Part shown: piece by piece, positions 25,691 through 36,557 of the stretch
How positions within the stretch are numbered: position 1 is the stretch's first letter
Layout: each line of letters begins with the position of its first letter
Source of the DNA: Mytilus californianus
Lineage: Eukaryota; Mollusca; Bivalvia; Mytilida; Mytilidae
Assembly: GCF_021869535.1 (NCBI RefSeq)
Contig: NW_026262690.1
Span: 65,745,995-65,809,994 of the forward strand
Length of the DNA stretch: 64,000 nucleotides
Reading direction: 5' to 3'
Notes under the pieces: generated by a model
Told to the model about the DNA's origin: nothing
Database searches by the model: none
The model's input: only the letters and a program-made list of their open reading frames with translations
Translations under genes and position numbers: made by a program

Positions 25691-26165
25691 AAGAGCTGTA
25701 CTCAAGCTTAGGTCTGTATGCCCTTTCTTTTATTTGTTTGGATGTAACGTTTTAGAAATTTAGAATTTTGCGATGGAATGGCAATCTTTTCGTTTATAAT
25801 TTTGTGGAACATTATTAGCCTTGTTCTTAGTCAGCGTTCTTGTAATGTTTGTTTCATGGTGTCTAGCATCTCAGACACACTACTGGTCTTGTGATGTCTG
25901 TTACATGCATACCTTGTTGCTCGTCTCTGTACTTTTTATAAAGATCCTTTGTATATGGGTCCCATAAAGTACAGCAGTATTCAATTTGGGTCTTATGAGA
26001 GTTTGGTATGCTCTTTCTTTAATTTTATGTCACTGGACTTAAAGATTTCTTCTGATAAGATTTATTTGCTTTAGCAGCTGTTTGTTTGATGTAGGTGTTC
26101 CATTTTAGATCTGAAAATATTGTGATACCTAAATATTTTACATGTTTTACTGATTCTTAGATTTG
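25691..26165 (-). pseudogene. LINE (Jockey/CR1-type) ORF2 C-terminal remnant
   Basis: On the minus strand, switching frames two or three times, one reads blocks typical of the region after the reverse transcriptase in non-LTR retrotransposons: KHVKYLGI followed by DLKWNTYIKQ, then LIRPKLEYCC or its frame-shifted equivalent with TLWDPYTKDLYKK, and an RATRY block. There are several frameshifts and the catalytic part is missing, so this is a dead 3' fragment. Confidence 0.65.
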
Positions 26166-26179
26166 CCCATACATGTTGT

Positions 26180-26260
26180 AGTAAGGGAGCTACCATTTGA
26201 TTTTTATGGGGAAAAGAGACAGGATAGGAGTTTTGAGTAAAAAAAAGGCAGTTATCATGG
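26180..26260 (+). repeat. Fragment of a G-run MITE family
   Basis: Contains GGGAGCTACCATTTGATTTT and CAGGATAGGAGTTTTGAGTA, also found in the longer copy at 38697-39026. A 116-codon minus frame crossing this region is composite and not considered a gene. Confidence 0.6.
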
Positions 26261-27107
26261 GTTATCATAACTCCATCTTCCCATAAAATCCTATTTTGGA
26301 CAATATGAGTGCATACAATATATATGTACCTATAAAGTATAAATGTATCATTCAGACTCAAGTCTCCTTTTACAGCTGTTTTATGATTAAACTTAGAGAG
26401 TGAAAAAAAAACAGTCTCCATCTCCTGGGACTGTTTAAGGTAGATGTCTTAATCAATGACAAGATTTGTTGAGAGTTTGTCAAAGGGAGTACAGTCTACA
26501 GATAGTGAATTTGAATATATTGTTTTTGTTTAAAACTTTTGTTAAAGTTTTGAATTTTACCTGCATTTGTCTGTGAGCTACAGGAATAACCGTGATCACA
26601 TTCAACATTATAACCAACTTCATTATCACTGTAACGTGATACAGGGACAGTCTATACTAGTATAGTTAGTATAGACTGTCCCTGCTTGATATGGAAAATT
26701 CTGTAGCAGATGAATAATAGTAGTCATGGTCAACCAGAGGCAGAGCACCGGATTTTACTACCTCCGGCTACGTTTCTCCCGAAATTTATTGCTTGCAGAG
26801 GGTTTTTCTGTGTTCCCATGGCTGGACGGAACTTTTACACTACAAATGTTAGCATAAATTATGATATTGTAACTTTTAAATGAAGTACCTGTGGTTATTT
26901 AGGAAATTTGTCACTGATAAGGGAAAGATGAAGCAGACGATGAAACATGGCGTAAGATGTTGTTGTCCAAACTTCGTTTATTTCCGTTGTACAATAAAAT
27001 TTAAATAAACTACACAAGTTACTAAAATTTCTAAATTCTTGTTTTTGTAAACAAATAAAAATACATGTCGTATTTAACATCGAATTTATTCCGTTTTGTC
27101 CCGTTTT
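26261..27107. other. No gene seen
   Basis: AT-rich sequence with one mini-palindrome (listed separately). Short frames have no recognisable content. Confidence 0.5.
26642..26684. mobile_element. 43-bp mini-palindrome (CAGGGACAGTCTATACTA family)
   Basis: Two 18-bp arms, CAGGGACAGTCTATACTA and its exact reverse complement, around a 7-bp centre. Flanks CGTGATA and CTTGATA (6 of 7 identical) may be a target duplication. A related palindrome lies at 35567-35607. Confidence 0.65.
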
Positions 27108-28373
27108 TAGCTCACCTGGCCCAAAGGGCAAAGTGAGCTTTTCTCATCACTTGGCGTCCGTCGTCCGTCGTCGTTAACTTTTACAAAAATCTTCTCCTCT
27201 GAAACTACTTGGCCAAATTAAACCAAACTTGTCCACAATCATCATTAGGGTATCTAGTTTAAAAAATGTGTCCGGTGACCCGGCCAACCAACCAAGATGG
27301 CCGCTATGGCTAAAAATAGAACATTGGCGGTAAAATGTAGATTTTGGCTTATATCTCTGAAACCAAAGCATTTAGAGCAAATCTTACGGGGTAAAATTGT
27401 TTATCAGGTCAAGATCTATCTGCCCTGAAAATTTTTAGATGAATCGGACAACCCGTTGTTGGGTTGCTGCCCCTGAATTGGTAATTTTAAGGAAATTTTG
27501 CTGTTTTTGATTATTATCTTGAATATTATTATAGATAGAGATAAACTGTAAACAGCAATAATGTTCAGCAAAGTAGGATCTACAAATAAGTCAACTTGAC
27601 CAAAATGATCAGTTGACCCCTTAAGGAGTTATTGCCTTTTATAGTCAATTTTTAACCATTTTTCGTAAATTTTTGTAATCTTTTACAAAAATCTTCTCCT
27701 CTGAAACTACTAAGACAAATTTAACCAAACTTGTCCAGAATCATCATTAGGGTATCTAGTTTAAAAAATGTGTCCGATGACCCGGCCCGTGAACCAAGAT
27801 GGCCGACATTGCTAAAAAATAGTACATAGGGTAAAATGCAGTTTTTGGCTCATATATCTGAAACCAAAGCATTTAGAGCAAATCTGACGTGGATAACATT
27901 GTTCATTAGGTCAAGATCTATCTGCCCTGAAATTTTCAGACCAATCAGGCAACACGTTGTTGGGTTGCTGCCCCTGAATTGGTAATTTTAAGAAAATTAA
28001 ATATTATTATAGATAGAGATAAACTGTAAACAGCAATAATGTACAGCAAAGTAAGATCTACAAATAAGTCAACATGACCAAAATTGCCAATTGACCCCTT
28101 AAGGAGTTATTGCCCTTTATAGTCAATTTTTTACAATTTTCATAAATTTTGTAAATTTTTGTAAATTTTTACAAAATATTTTCCATTGTAACTACTGGGC
28201 CAAGTTCATTATAGATAGAGATAATTGTAAGCAGCAAGAATGTTCAGTAAAGTAAGATCTACAAACACATCACCATCACCAAAACACAATTTTGTCATGA
28301 ATCCATCTGTGTCCTTTGTTTAATATGCACATAGACCAAGGTGAGCGACACAGGCTCTTTAGAGCCTCTAGTT
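27108..28373 (+). mobile_element. Tandem-core bivalve repeat, HINE-like, near full length
   Basis: Begins with a hairpin (AGCTCAC pairing GTGAGCT, 27109-27140), has a GTC-rich microsatellite near 27147-27172, then two ~500-bp core monomers (starting near 27177 and 27680, sharing CTTCTCCTCTGAAACTAC, AACCAAGATGGCCG and GTTGGGTTGCTGCCCCTGAA) and a partial third (from about 28160). It ends with the hairpin GGCTCTTTAGAGCC (about 28352-28365). From memory this is a common mussel family. Same general plan as the element at 21389; no protein. Confidence 0.6.
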
Positions 28374-28620
28374 TCAAAAGTAAAATCACAAAAATACTGA
28401 ACTCTGAGAAAATTCAAAAAGGAAAATCCCTAATCAAATGGCAAAATCAAAAGCTCAAACACATCAAACGAATGGATAACAACTGTCATATTCCTGACTT
28501 GGTACAGGCATTTTCTTATGTAGAAAATGGTGGATTGAACCTGGTTTTATAGCTAGCTAAACCTCTCACTTGTATGACAGTCGCATCAAATTCCAGTATA
28601 TTGACAACGATGTGTGAACA
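28374..28620 (+). repeat. Dispersed repeat (CACAAAAATACTGAACTC family), copy 1
   Basis: Shares ATCAAATGGCAAAAT, ACACATCAAACGAATGGATA and ACTGTCATATTCCTGACTTG with a second copy at 30500-30698 in the same orientation. A 78-codon frame at 28316-28552 is part of the repeat. Confidence 0.8.
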
Positions 28621-28884
28621 AAACAAACACAATAGGTAAAAATGTCACAAATAGGGGTACAGCAGTCAACATTGTATTATCATCTTAATCACTATAAAAA
28701 CAAACAAATGTAACGAAGAAGCACAAAAAGGCATGCATCAAATTTAACATCCTCATTTAGCTTTTTTATTATACGATTTTATTTATCTATGTAAAATCCA
28801 ACCATAAAGGATGGAAGGTTTTAAGTACTGGCGTAAAAACGCGCGTTTGAAATTCGCACAGGTAGACATAAAATAATTTTGTCG

Positions 28885-29185
28885 TTCAAAAAATGACAGA
28901 GTCACGTAAAATGGATATCACAAAAAAACAGACTTAACAGTAAAAGTAATATTAATAAATAAAATAACTCTGTGGCCCAAAGTATGACGGGATACATAAG
29001 TACTGAGCCACGTCAAATGTATATCACAAAAAAAACAGACTCAACAGCAAAAGTAACATCAATAAATAAAATAATTTTGTCGTTCAAAGTATGACGGGAT
29101 ACATAAGTACAGAGTCACGTCAAATGGGTATCACAAAAAACAGACTAAATAGTAAAAGTAATATTAATAAAGACAAATAAAAGAA
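28885..29185 (-). repeat. ~118-bp tandem repeats in the Penelope-like 3' region
   Basis: Three consecutive units share AGTATGACGGGATACATAAG, CACGTCAAATG, ATCACAAAAA and AGTAAAAGTAATATTAATAA. They lie just downstream of the reverse transcriptase stop. Confidence 0.85.
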
Positions 29186-29232
29186 TACTATAACACGTTA
29201 TTAAGATGATAAACAACGTCAGTACGCAGAAT

Positions 29233-29880
29233 CTATACTTCAAGACCATCGTGTATTATTTGTGAAGTTGATACGGAATATTTATCAACAAGGTCTTGGT
29301 ACCTTCCGATGAACTTTTTTAGAAAAAGGATGAGACGTTCTTTGACATACCCCTGGTTCATCAACTTTCTGCTCAGACACTGGTTACGTTTTACAAAGTC
29401 TGAGTAGGAGCTACAAGCTCTTGAATACCGAATAAGTTGGGAAATGTATATCCGATATGCAGGTGAAGTTGGTATATTGCTACTAAGGTGGGGGAAATTG
29501 ATAATTTCAAAATTAAAATCGTCTCGTTTGTCATAGATTCTGGTACTGAGATGACTGTATATGTCAAATTCGAGGTATAAGTCTAAAAATGAGGCGGAGG
29601 AAGCCGTGTCTGTTGTTTCTTTTATTTCTAGTTCTGGTGGATATATTAATGGAACCAAATCAGAAAAGTTCGGATTGTTAATGGAAAGAACATCATCAAT
29701 ATATCTGAAAATGAAATTAAATAACCTGGCTTCTTTGATCTTCTTGTTTTTGACAAGTGTCTGAAGGAACTCAGATTCATATGAAAATAAGAAGAGGTCG
29801 GCAAGGAGAGGCGCACAGTTCGTTCCCATAGGAATGCCGGCAATTTGTTGAAAAAGTCTACCTCCAAATTCAAAATTCAA
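29233..29880 (-). pseudogene. Penelope-like reverse transcriptase, C-terminal two thirds
   Basis: About 215 codons, open. Motif B is visible as GIPMGTNCAPLLADLF (about residues 15-30) and the catalytic YIDD of motif C in FRYIDDVLSI (about 60-69), followed by conserved blocks (LEIKETTDTASSASFLDLYL, ISQLIRYSRACSSYSDF, GRYQDLVDKY). The motif A aspartate region is absent and there is no natural start, so the protein would be dead. A GIY-YIG endonuclease was not seen. From memory this RT group is assigned to Penelope-like elements and is frequent in molluscs. Confidence 0.75.
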
Positions 29881-29885
29881 GATCG

Positions 29886-30499
29886 CGATTAAACGAGAAT
29901 CTGGCAGCCATTCAAAATATAAGGGTTAAACTAATGTCCTGACAATGTCCTGATGGATATTCCAATGCTAATTTCGTTTTCATTATTTGAAGAATTGACT
30001 TTATATTTAGAGCCAAGCAAGAATACAATATTCATTTAATAAATATAAGAAAAAAAAAAGAAAAAAAATATTTTTAAGAGTCAGATAACTTAACTTGATC
30101 AACTTCGAAATTTAAAAAAAAAAATCGTACGAGATTTAACGAGAGTGACGAAACTTTTTAGATTGATCATGTAGAGAGAGTTATCGTTCTTTATTCCAAT
30201 TCGATGCTTCTACCATAAGTGCCAGCCCAGCTAAAGCTGGCATATTACTTCAACAAATAATAAGATTAATTTTAAGAGATCTACATCGAACAGAAAAGGA
30301 GAGTCTATAACACCACAACTCTGCAAACCAACACTGGACACCTCAAATATTTTTTCAGTTTTCTTCATTTTTTCCCCTTCCTTTATAAAATAGTTATACC
30401 AATATTAAGAAAATGAACAAATATCAAAATCACGAACAAATGTTATATATTTTGGGATAACTAATATCCTTCATCAGTAATAGATGTCAAAAAAAGAAA
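29886..30499. other. No gene seen
   Basis: AT-rich, with A-runs near 30050-30070 and 30110-30125. No recognised repeat except junction sequence next to the Penelope-like fragment. Confidence 0.5.
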
Positions 30500-30698
30500 A
30501 AAAAGTAAAATCACAAAAATACTGAACTCCGAGGAAAATTCAAAACGGAAAGTCCCTAATCAAATGGCAAAATTAAAAGCTCAAACACATCAAACGAATG
30601 GATAACAACTGTCATATTCCTGACTTGGAACAGGCATTTTCTATGTAGAAAATGGTGGATTAAGGTTTTAAAGCTAGCTAAACCTCTCACTTGTATGC
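30500..30698 (+). repeat. Dispersed repeat (CACAAAAATACTGAACTC family), copy 2
   Basis: Second copy of the repeat at 28374, ending at the same GCTAGCTAAACCTCTCACTT block before diverging at about 30699. Confidence 0.8.
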
Positions 30699-30837
30699 GG
30701 GGAATCAAGCTAACGGGTAGAGAAACTGCGTGTTTCCCTCTCTAAAGTACCGCGAAATTTGCTAATCAGTAGAGTAAGAAAACGCAAATTCCATTGGTTA
30801 AAATACGACAGAATACTAAAGATTTTAAGACTTTTTG

Positions 30838-31011
30838 ACCATCTAGATACTTTAACGAAGCATCTAGATACTTCAACGAAGCATCTAGATACTTCAACGA
30901 AGCATCTAGATACTAACACGAACTATCTAGATACTTGTGCGAAGCATCTAGATACATGTGCGAAGCATCTAGATGGTTATGCGAAGTATCTAGATGGAAA
31001 ATGCATCTAGA
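30838..31011. repeat. ATCTAGAT minisatellite, right (inverted)
   Basis: About nine units of the same ~21-bp repeat in opposite orientation (GAAGCATCTAGATACTTC type), followed by the shared CGCTATTTTGACATGAACGG flank. The plus-strand 83-codon frame with KHLDT repeats is a period artefact. Confidence 0.95.
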
Positions 31012-31054
31012 TGGAACCATCGCTATTTTGACATGAACGGCCACTCATAGCTGG

Positions 31055-31486
31055 CTCCAGTCATGCTTCAGTGATCCCTATATAATCAACCAAATTTTTC
31101 CCAAGAAAGGGGTCCCGGGCCCCCCCCCCCCTATTTGAACTTTCAAATTCACAACATGCCGGTGCCTGTGACTGTGTTCAAAGTGGTGGGTTTTCACCCT
31201 CGTTGTATTGCGGAATAACGATTTAGGCAAATTGAGAAAAACATCATGTCTGTGGTTGATAATAGTGTGTATGCATTAATTTTCTATACCTTCTTATTTA
31301 ATATTTTTCCAATTTTGAGTACTGACGGCAAGTGTTTTAACGTATAGTGTACCAATGTTTTGAGACCAACGTGTTTACAAGTGCGATCGAGGAATGCAGG
31401 GGAAAGAAACTTATCAATTATGTTTATTCTTAAGACAAAACTGAGCCGCCGTAAAAATGAACCGTGTCGAGAATGTTACTGACACG
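31055..31486. other. No gene seen
   Basis: Contains GGGGTCCCGGG followed by a C-run (about 31110-31132), which resembles an end of a C-run-bearing mobile element, but no partner end was found nearby. Confidence 0.45.
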
Positions 31487-31494
31487 TAATAGGG

Positions 31495-31532
31495 CAGAGA
31501 CATATATACACATATGTGTATATATGTCTCTG
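31495..31532. mobile_element. 38-bp perfect palindrome with 8-bp target duplication
   Basis: CAGAGACATATATACACAT followed by its exact reverse complement, no spacer. TAATAGGG lies directly on both sides (31487-31494 and 31533-31540). An 8-bp duplication with a CAG tip is the pattern of hAT transposons, so this looks like two terminal repeats with no interior. Confidence 0.75.
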
Positions 31533-31540
31533 TAATAGGG

Positions 31541-33799
31541 TCTTCCCTCGAGAACATTAACTAACTAGTACATTGATAATTTACTATGCAGTCAGTATCC
31601 CGAAAAAAAAACAACGTATGGATGCAAAACGCTTAGTGGTTTCGGCTGACTGCTGATACGTGCACTTTGTCTCAAAATATCCCGGATAGTTGTTTCATTA
31701 CCAATCATACCACATCTCCTTATTTTTATATATACGAAAGCTTTATTCATATTTTTTGGTGTATTGATGAATGTGTAAAGATACATTTTAAAATACAGCA
31801 CAAGAGATGCAGATTATATAAAACTTATAGGTCGAAGACATACTGACAACGCCATGGCAAAAACTTAAAAACGACCAAATGACGTACAACAGTCTATAAA
31901 ACTTAACTATAGCATACAAAACGCAAATATTTAAAACACATAAGAAGCACCCAGACAGTCAAATAGAAATTAAAAGAATAAATAATTTGTAAACTAGGCC
32001 TACAGCTATATTTTCTTATCATCTAACAGTAAACATAGGTTCTGGTATTATGTGATAAGTCATTTTTTCATGCAGACCCAGTTTCATTGATACTTTGAAC
32101 TTAAAGTGGTTTTATGCATATCAGCCCAGATTATCATATGTGTGTAATTTTATTAAACAATTCACCAATACACATTCTAAACAGGTTAAATTCAATTTAC
32201 AAATTCAGATCTACTGGCATTCAACACCCAATTACTTACTTGCTGTATATTGCTAACTTTGATTGTATATTGTCAATCCCTCAACATCGTGAATACGCCA
32301 TGCGAGGTGTTGGCTATGTTTGATACAGGGTGGCGGCTTCGAAGCGTAGAACAAAATCCAGGTAAATGAAAGTATAAAATTTTGTTGTTGAAAATTTTAA
32401 GTACTAAATTCCTAAATTTGTACTTAACTCCGTTCTACGGGTAACATGGTTGTTTGATATGAAAATAGGATAAAAGCTTCCGAAAATTATCACATTATAA
32501 GTATTCGTAAATGGATATGAAAAAACCTAACAAGGAATAAGTATTGGTAAACGGACAGAAAGTCGCAGTACAAAAGTTTAAATTAATTATTTTACAATTG
32601 TTTAAATATATGAGAGAAAGTTCTTGACGAATTGACTTTATTTATAGATAAATGTATTTAGTTGAGGAAATGATTAATTCGCCTTCAAATAGTTTTTTTT
32701 TTTTTTATCAAAAACTTATAAAAAGGAGACATTTTTGACAGCATGAAGCCAGTTAATTACCAAACCAGTTTGGCAGATTGTTTTCTTAACAATCATTGTT
32801 CAATATTAATATTCAAAAATAAATTTTGTTTACAAGTCCGTTCCTTTTAAAAATATTTCAGAAAAATGCTGAAACGTTTATAAAATTAAGTTTATTCAAA
32901 GAAAAAAATATCCCAAAACTGAATCGTGACTTTTTACTTGTTACTTTATGTTGTACGTTCTAAGTGTCAAGCCTAGCAAACACAAATTTGAAAATAAAAT
33001 CGATTACAATGTAATTTTATAGAAGAAAAAAGGGGGGTTAACGAACAAAGTATTACTATACACTCATATACTTCTAAAAAGATTTGAATTTGTAAGCTGT
33101 CTATAGATAATGTTAAATCATTTCAAGCGTTTCAATTAATTTAGGAGAAAAAAAAGATTATAAACAGTTTAGTTTTCGTCGCCTACTACTATAAAAAATA
33201 GTGATTCTTTTTGTAGATTTGGTACTTTAGTTTCGACTCAAAATTTCCTATTGAAATTGTTAGAAATATTTAGGAGAAGATTGTATTTGTAATTTATGTA
33301 ATTGTGGTGATATTGGCGACGCGATTCATTATATTATAGCAAGGATTTGAACAAATCCTTGATTATAGAATGTTCGACAATAGACGAAAGTAGACAAACT
33401 CTATTTAAACGGGGTTTTGATATCCAAGGACGCCACATTTTACATCGAATAAGATCTATATTTTTTAACGTTTTCAAATGAAATAACTTGAATTGAAAAT
33501 TTCCCGAGTATGTGAAGATTTCTTATATTTCGAAATGGCTTCAATTATTACATACAAAATGAAAAATGTATTAAACTTCTTTTTGTAAAAACAATATTCA
33601 TGTATTTTTAGAAACATAAGTTATACAGATGTTCTCAATAAAAAACAATCATTAATATACTTTATGGTGATATTTATAATGACTGGCAGACTGCTATTTA
33701 AAAGTGCGGTCATATGCCTCAGTGTTATAGGTGACTGCAATTTAATAAAATTGAAATTAAGATTTTTATTAATATTTTGTATATAGGTATCCCTCAATG
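31541..33799. other. No gene seen; small repeat fragments
   Basis: AT-rich. Minus-strand fragment of the GATGTGGTATGA repeat near 31680-31730; a fragment with CTGACAACGCCATGGCAAAA near 31840-31870 that I associate with another mussel repeat; an A-rich/T-rich remainder. Short frames (31592-31801, 32114-32323) show no domain. 33791-33799 is the left target duplication of the next element. Confidence 0.55.
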
Positions 33800-34144
33800 G
33801 CTTATTCTCATTTCGCCTTAGCTGTCAAAATAATTATATAAAATTAATCCCAGTTTGCCTTAGTACAAATTTTCAGGTACACAAGAATTAACTAAGGCGA
33901 AATGGGAGCTTCTGTAAACAACGTAATTAAGTTATAAATAAATATTAAAATAATAATCCAAGAGAAAAAAAAATCCCTAATTACATGTTGTTTATATTGT
34001 TATAAAACCACAGAGGTTTAATTTGTTTATTTAATTTTTTCATCTAAATTCACATTTCGCCTTAGTACAATTCCCATATCGCCTTAGTATTTATTTTACC
34101 TTTTTTACCTGGAATTTCCAGCTAAGGCGAAATGGGAACACACC
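33800..34144. mobile_element. 345-bp MITE with 9-bp target duplication
   Basis: Inverted ends CTCATTTCGCCTTAGCTG (left, about 33807-33824) and CAGCTAAGGCGAAATGGGAA (right, 34120-34139). CCCTCAATG stands immediately outside both ends (33791-33799 and 34145-34153). Further internal copies of the GCCTTAG motif occur in both orientations near 33850, 33893, 34053 and 34073. A 9-bp duplication is typical of Mutator-like elements; the superfamily is inferred from that alone. Confidence 0.8.
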
Positions 34145-35566
34145 CCCTCAATGATGTATAGCATGGACAGACTGTGAAGAAATGGTATTCATCCTCAATT
34201 TCTTGTCTACTGCAGGATAGGCAAATAACATAAGTTTATTTGCTACTTTTTTTCTTCTTTATTTTATATAAATGATTTTTTTTTCTTCAAATTTTAACTT
34301 TTTTCTTCGAAAAATTTGTAGTGTTGCAACAGGGAATGGACACAGATACTTAACTATATTTAACGAAAGAAATTTTGTGTAATGTCATCAATCTGTATTA
34401 CACATCGACAGGATGTTCTCTAGAAAACTATGGTATTTCTAAAACGTTATACACACCCCAGGGTACACGCACTGTCGTAATGGAAAATTACTGCATGCTT
34501 TAATTACCTGTAATCAGCCATGCAACAAATCCGTTGACTGACCATGTCATTACAGTTTAATTTTTTTTTCCTTAGATCGAAACGGAATATTTATTTTAAC
34601 TTTAAAATTTAAAACTTTAAAAAGTATACTTTGACATAATTATGAAGTAAAAGAATTTAACAATTTAATAATTGGATTTTTCTAAAGATTAAGATACAAT
34701 TATTATATTTATTATTCTAGGACTGACAGATATATCACAGGCACTTGTCTCAGATTTTTTCCCCTATATACCTTAATTAAAGTATATAGATTATTTTTTT
34801 CTGAGACAAGTGCCTGTGAGATATATACATGCATAAGTCCCAGACATATATACTTGTAAATCAAAATGATTTACATAATTACTGGGAAATAATATAATGT
34901 TTCAGTTTTGTTGATGTCACAAATACACATGAATTATTTGATGATGCATGCTGGAATTTCTTATCTAAATGCATGACCGTGACTACAGACATATATCCAT
35001 TTACAGATTCTATAATTTCTTGAGAAAAAAAATCAGGAGGGAAGTCAGAGGGAAGTGAAACAAACATTTTAAGCTTTTATTAAACATTGTTGGGAAAACA
35101 ATAAAATACGACACTGAGTTTTGAAAAAAAAAGTTTATGATTGGTCTTGATTTTTTTTTAACAAAGATAGAAACAATTTTTTGTCCCAAGAAAAAAAACC
35201 AATGCCCCCTTTTTAGCCACACCGACACACGCCGATGAATGGAGAATTCCAAGTAGGGTCACAAGGTCACATTTTAAAACTTTTTCAGTCGCCCAGTCTC
35301 AAAAAGCAATTTTGACTGGCTTTGTTTTTAGTCGAATTATATTTTTGCAGGTCAGGTTGCAAAGTGGCAGGTCGGATTTGACCATGTTGACAACGGTCCT
35401 AAAAATATCCGAAAAAACGTTGAATCAAACGATATGAACCTACACAGTTTTAATTATAAGACTGACACACACCATGCAGTGTGCTAACTGTGCTGGGTGA
35501 GGTGCTGTAACTTGATATACATGTATCATTAAGTTACAGTACTGTTAGGATTTGCCTGCCTTTTTA
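34145..35566. other. No gene seen; one long hairpin
   Basis: AT-rich sequence with T-runs and A-runs. The hairpin at 34720-34841 is listed separately. Overlapping minus-strand frames at 34879-35252 are Phe- and Lys-rich and have no domain. Confidence 0.5.
34720..34841. repeat. Long imperfect hairpin (possible MITE or small-RNA precursor)
   Basis: Left arm ACAGGCACTTGTCTCAGA (34736-34753) matches the right arm TCTGAGACAAGTGCCTGT (about 34800-34817). Around it ATATATC/GATATAT and GGAC/GTCC extend the pairing, and the loop itself contains CTATATAC/GTATATAG. If transcribed it would fold into a stem of about 45 bp with bulges. Confidence 0.8.
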
Positions 35567-35607
35567 CAGGGACTTTCTATACTAACTGTTAGTATAGACT
35601 GACCCTG
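35567..35607. mobile_element. 41-bp mini-palindrome, second family member
   Basis: Arms CAGGGACTTTCTATACTAA and TTAGTATAGACTGACCCTG with a few mismatches, related to the palindrome at 26642-26684. No matching flanking duplication was found. Confidence 0.6.
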
Positions 35608-35687
35608 GCTTGAAAGTATGGTTCTCTGCTCAGCAACGGTCGCGTGATTGTAGCAGTAAAATACATCAGGCGGAGGGTGGGGAGGGG

Positions 35688-36105
35688 GAGGGGGCACTTC
35701 AATACTTAATTGATAGGGTGTCGCTTGGGTTCTGTTACCCCACTCTTTTCATATAATTTAGATCTTAAAAATGTATACCTTTTCATATATTGCGTCGGTA
35801 AAATTGTAACCTTTTCCCATATTGGTTGGGTTTCGTGGGGTGTGTTGGAAAAGTGGAATATTTAAGGCTAAGATTCTGTGTGTAATGTTTACTCACGGCG
35901 AGACTTTAGGCTGTGAAAAAATGACAGGGCTTTGCATATACAAGTACATTTACAAGTAATTGGAACTTTATCGACCTTATCATATATTTCTGACAGTTTT
36001 CCCTACCTATTCCCATATTTTCAAGCTGGAAAAAGTGACCTATTCCAGCGGCACGTCCTATCACCTTGTATATAGGAAGTGCCCCCCCCCCCCCCCCCGC
36101 GCGCG
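35688..36105. mobile_element. MITE-like element with G-run and C-run ends
   Basis: Left end GGGGGCACTTCAATAC, right end GGAAGTGCCCCC followed by a run of about 16 C (36081-36098). Behind the homopolymers the ends stay inverted and similar (GATAGGGTGTCGCTTGG versus reverse-complemented GATAGGACGTGCCGCTGG). No coding. Confidence 0.6.
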
Positions 36106-36557
36106 AGTAATATACGCAAATGTATATGAGTTAATACATTAATTCAGGAGCACATTCTGTCTTTAACGTAAATAACTTCGAGATTAATATGTAAGTTTAC
36201 TTTGCTTATCGATGTTCCTGAAATTCAGATTTATATTTATTTGTGAGACCCCCGTCACTATTTATATTCACTCAAGAGTCACTCAAAGAAAGGGGTTCTC
36301 CGTTACTGGGAAAATCTTATCTGATTTAGGATCAATTTATTGGTTACACTCCCCTACCACCAGTGATTCTTTGTCGTACATGTAAGCTGACATTTTGAAA
36401 AAGGTATACTGTTGACTATCAATTTGCATGATTAGTTACAGATGTCGACTCGGACTACTGCAAAAGACAATAATTCAGTTCACTGATTTAGATTGAATAG
36501 TGGTTCGGTTAATTCTCCTTTTCCCCAAACAAGTAAGAATAAGGTTACATCTTTAGG
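36106..36557. other. No gene seen
   Basis: AT-rich single-copy-looking DNA between two MITE-like elements. Confidence 0.5.

Larger units (their letters stand above)
28735..29885 (-). mobile_element. Penelope-like retroelement, 5'-truncated
   Basis: Comprises the reverse transcriptase fragment (29233-29880) and, downstream on the minus strand, a 3' region of about 500 bp with three ~118-bp tandem repeats and a tail ending near AAATGAGGATGTTAAATTTG (28740-28760). Upstream of 29880 the reading breaks into unrelated sequence, so the 5' part is missing, as is common for these elements. Confidence 0.7.
24304..31054. mobile_element. Nested inverted-repeat element with ATCTAGAT minisatellites
   Basis: Left arm: CAGTGGCGGATCCAG (24304-24318), a DNA-transposon-like tip of a kind I have seen in many aquatic animals, then GAGTGGCCGTTCATGTCAAA and an ATCTAGAT array. 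Right arm, inverted: an ATCTAGAT array (30838-31011), then CGCTATTTTGACATGAACGG and GCCACTCATAGC (to about 31054). About 40 bp of the outermost right tip do not match, so this end is truncated or overwritten and no target duplication can be read. The interior holds a LINE remnant, tandem-core repeats and a Penelope-like fragment. It may be one ~6.75 kb element or two inverted copies of a smaller one. Confidence 0.5.

Noticed and set aside
26071..26421. 116-codon minus-strand frame
   Set aside because: It crosses the end of the LINE remnant and a G-run MITE fragment and shows no domain of its own.
30759..31010. KHLDT repeat protein (also 24682-24885)
   Set aside because: The 21-bp period of the ATCTAGAT minisatellite is a multiple of three, so any frame stays open.
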